From Paragyromitra xinjiangensis (lineage: Eukaryota; Ascomycota; Pezizomycetes; Pezizales; Discinaceae): a stretch of DNA of 64,000 nucleotides. The translations under genes and the position numbers were made by a program. The DNA lies in the NCBI GenBank assembly GCA_038503065.1, contig JBCAMK010000001.1:496001-560000 (forward strand), read 5' to 3'. The notes under the pieces were generated by a model. That model ran no database searches. It worked only from the letters and a program-made list of their open reading frames with translations, and was not told the DNA's origin. Below are positions 61,737 through 64,000 of this stretch, in pieces. Positions within the stretch are counted from its first letter, which is position 1; every line of letters begins with the position of its first letter.

Positions 61737-63801
61737 ATGTTTCTCAAAATATCCACGCTCCAACCTCACTGGGTTACCATTTTTATCTTTGCGGTTTCGT
61801 TCGTGCAGCTTGCATCGTCCTCTGATACCCCCTTAAACGACGATACATCCCTCGTAACCAAACCAACAAATACCACTAGCGACTTTCAGAATATTCTTAA
61901 CCGCCTCGACTGTGAACGTCATGTTTGGATGGGGGTATTCACTTTTTTCGCCGTCAACTACGTGGGCCATGCATTTACGGTAAGGTTAAAGGCTGGGTAT
62001 GGGCCTACCTATAGCTTGTTCTACGGCATGACCTCCCTCTTTCTTCCTTATTTTGGACTCTATTTTGCGTGCAAAACTATCGAACGCTGGGCAGTATCTG
62101 AAAAAGATAACCTTCGGCGTGCTTTAAGAGGAGGTGCCTTATGCGTGGTTGCACGCACGAAGAACTGGAAACCAAACCCGGGTGATAAAGCGTGGTGTTG
62201 GCGGTCTCCCAGTCAGAGTAATACAGACGCCACGAGAGAAGTGTAAGGCATCTATTTCCAAGGCTCGAAGCTTATGAGAAAGCTGACAAAATAACAAACT
62301 ATGAATAGGAGTACCGCAAAAGTGATAACCCATGGCGAAATGGTCCTAGAATACCTAGCACAACCATTCGTCCAAGTTCACGGCGTATGCATCCTCCCAG
62401 AAGATAAAGAACAACCGGATGAAGAGCGAGAGTATATGCTAGCACGACTGCCTCCAGACTACGAGGTTAGGTGGCAAACCCAAAAAGACGGAGAAATGCC
62501 CCCAACACCTCAAGCCAATATTTCCTCGAATTACAGTGTCCTAAATACGCTAATAGCCTTAATCCAACTTGGTTCCGCTATCCCCACCATCTTGACAGTC
62601 TCTAGGCATAAAAAAACGGAACTCGGTTATGCGGCTTATCAATTGACTGTCATCCCTTACGCTTTGATGTCGGTACTTAATACGTTCGCATCATTTACTG
62701 CACCAAGTTATCCGGCCAGTTACTTGGTACGTTCAGAAATCATGGACGAAGCGGCCAAAAGAGGAGGCGTATTCGAAGGGGTAGTCGGAGAGCTTTGTGA
62801 ATCTAACGCACCCGATACATTATATGCCCCTGAAACAGAGCACAAAAAGCTCCTTGGAGCTGTTGGGACTTTTGTAAACGGGGAGAATAGCCTAGCAATT
62901 GAATTCGAAGCCGGGGATTCGAAGGAACGTATCCAATGGCCCTTAATCACCCAAGCCAAAGTCCCAAAAGATATAATTGGTGGCTTCTTCCATGCCATCC
63001 GGAAAGCAGTTATTTACGTCTGCACGCAACAGATCTGGGAAACTTTGAGAGGTGACTCTCCAGTTGTTCGATGGGTTCCACGTTGGCACGAACACAACCT
63101 TAAGCTCAGATACCAGGCAGCCGAACCCCTAGAGGACGAGCCATCTGATACCAAGGAAGCGACAGCTCAAACATCCGGCACACCAGATCTAGAGCCGGGA
63201 CCGACGTTTAGCCATCCCCACAGGGCTGAAACTGTCCTAGTATTCAAGAATGTAGAGAATAAGGCCTCCGACGATGAACCGACTATTCTCGTTCCCTCGA
63301 TTGGTAACCCTGTCCTTCGCGAAAAGGAAAGAAGAGAAAACATACTATTTTATGTCGCAGATATAATCTTTGTACTTTCCCTGGCGGCCCCGTACCTGAT
63401 AAATTTCTGGCGGACTGGCTACAAGAGTGGGAAGAGCACCATTCCCCAAAGAGTTTTTACTATACTTTGGCTGGTGATGATGCAACTTGCCTGGTTCCCC
63501 CAACGAATGGCCTTGGAATTTTTGCAGTGTCGTATTGTGCCACTTAGTCACAAGTACGTAGTGTCACAATCCAGAGAGTGCAAGCATTTAATGAGCAGGA
63601 GCTGAAATAATCTCCAGGAAATTGATTTGGGCACATGTTTATATCATTGTATGCGGGTTAATATGGGCAATACCCGCAATCGGCGGCTTCGTCACCGTTG
63701 GGATGATGATGCGAGCAGAAAGCGGAAGTTGCATAGATTGTGAGTTGAAGAAACCTCCCCAGGCTTCCGCGAAATTTACTAATCCAGATAGACGGACATA
63801 A
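61737..63801 (+). CDS. Fungal multi-pass membrane protein of unknown function
   Basis: CDS join(61737..62242, 62309..63553, 63618..63801), 644 aa. Junctions are TREV/STAKVITHGE and LSH/KKLIWAHVY. A 48-nt in-frame optional intron (63740-63787, GTGAGT...CTAATCCAG) would give 628 aa. A signal-like hydrophobic start (12-28) is followed by a luminal Asn/Thr stretch and about seven further hydrophobic segments. These are near 64-80 (WMGVFTFFAVNYVGHAF), 92-112, 246-266, 280-300, 512-532 (YVADIIFVLSLAAPYLINF), 549-567 and 587-615. A large hydrophilic loop (300-510) separates them. The NYVGHAFTV motif recurs in uncharacterised fungal membrane proteins, as far as I recall. No transport signature is seen. 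Confidence 0.7.
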
Positions 63802-64000
63802 CAATGACCCTCTCTAAGAACGCGGCAACAGCCCTTGCGGCTGTGATATTCAGAGCAATTTGGAGGCCATTCCTTTATTCGTTCGGCGATGGGGTGAAGG
63901 GAGAACTGAGAATTAATCGATGTATCTTTTATACTTTTGTGGCAAATAATGTAGTAAACGAAGAATAGTAGTGGATGATAGCGCTTCTCTTATCTTAATC
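63802..64000. other. 3' flank of the membrane-protein gene
   Basis: A 48-codon frame starts at the next ATG (63804) and ends near 63968. It has no conserved features and is most simply 3' UTR. Confidence 0.4.

Overview
The window comes from a filamentous ascomycete (Pezizomycotina); I cannot fix the class from sequence alone. The evidence is short spliceosomal introns (mostly 48-96 nt, GTRNGT donors, CTRAY branch sites, YAG acceptors), a NACHT-ankyrin gene, Mdm10 of ERMES, a Stu1/CLASP protein, a mitochondrial cPLA2-like protein and AT-rich intergenic DNA with small TIR and fold-back elements. I rebuilt 20 intact or edge-truncated protein genes by joining exons. Every internal join keeps frame, and nearly all restore recognisable family sequence across the junction.

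Layout. 1-3014: 3' part of a NACHT/ankyrin gene. 3015-6506: gene-free DNA with nested TA-flanked inverted-repeat elements. 6507-9589: cPLA2-like lipase. 9590-13431: long leader plus a cyclin-like gene. 14081-16048: PPR protein, convergent with RPC17 (16254-16735). 18435-18894: a four-exon 85-aa gene with a start-codon-only coding exon and a 20-nt microexon. 19665-24063: CLASP. 24941-26840: F-box/beta-propeller-like protein with a C-terminal membrane anchor. 26841-40560: accessory-looking block with a tandem pair of Cys-rich mini-protein genes, the La protein, a zinc-ligand-rich 203-aa protein, two palindromic elements, an orphan 150-aa protein and an orphan tyrosinase C-terminal domain. 40562-48987: dense housekeeping block (HEM4, YIF1, CCT1, MDM10, MRT4). 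48988-52409: gene-poor. 52410-58692: Rrn5-like Pol I factor and an RSC8/SWI3 subunit. 58693-61736: gene-poor. 61737-63801: fungal multi-pass membrane protein.

The core genes serve growth functions: RNA polymerase I and III transcription, ribosome assembly, RNA chaperoning, chaperonin folding, ER-mitochondria tethering, heme synthesis, ER-Golgi traffic and microtubule dynamics. They share no single pathway. The least explained content is the accessory block, especially the duplicated mini-proteins (28717-30514) and the two lineage-type genes whose 5' UTR introns end next to their ATGs.
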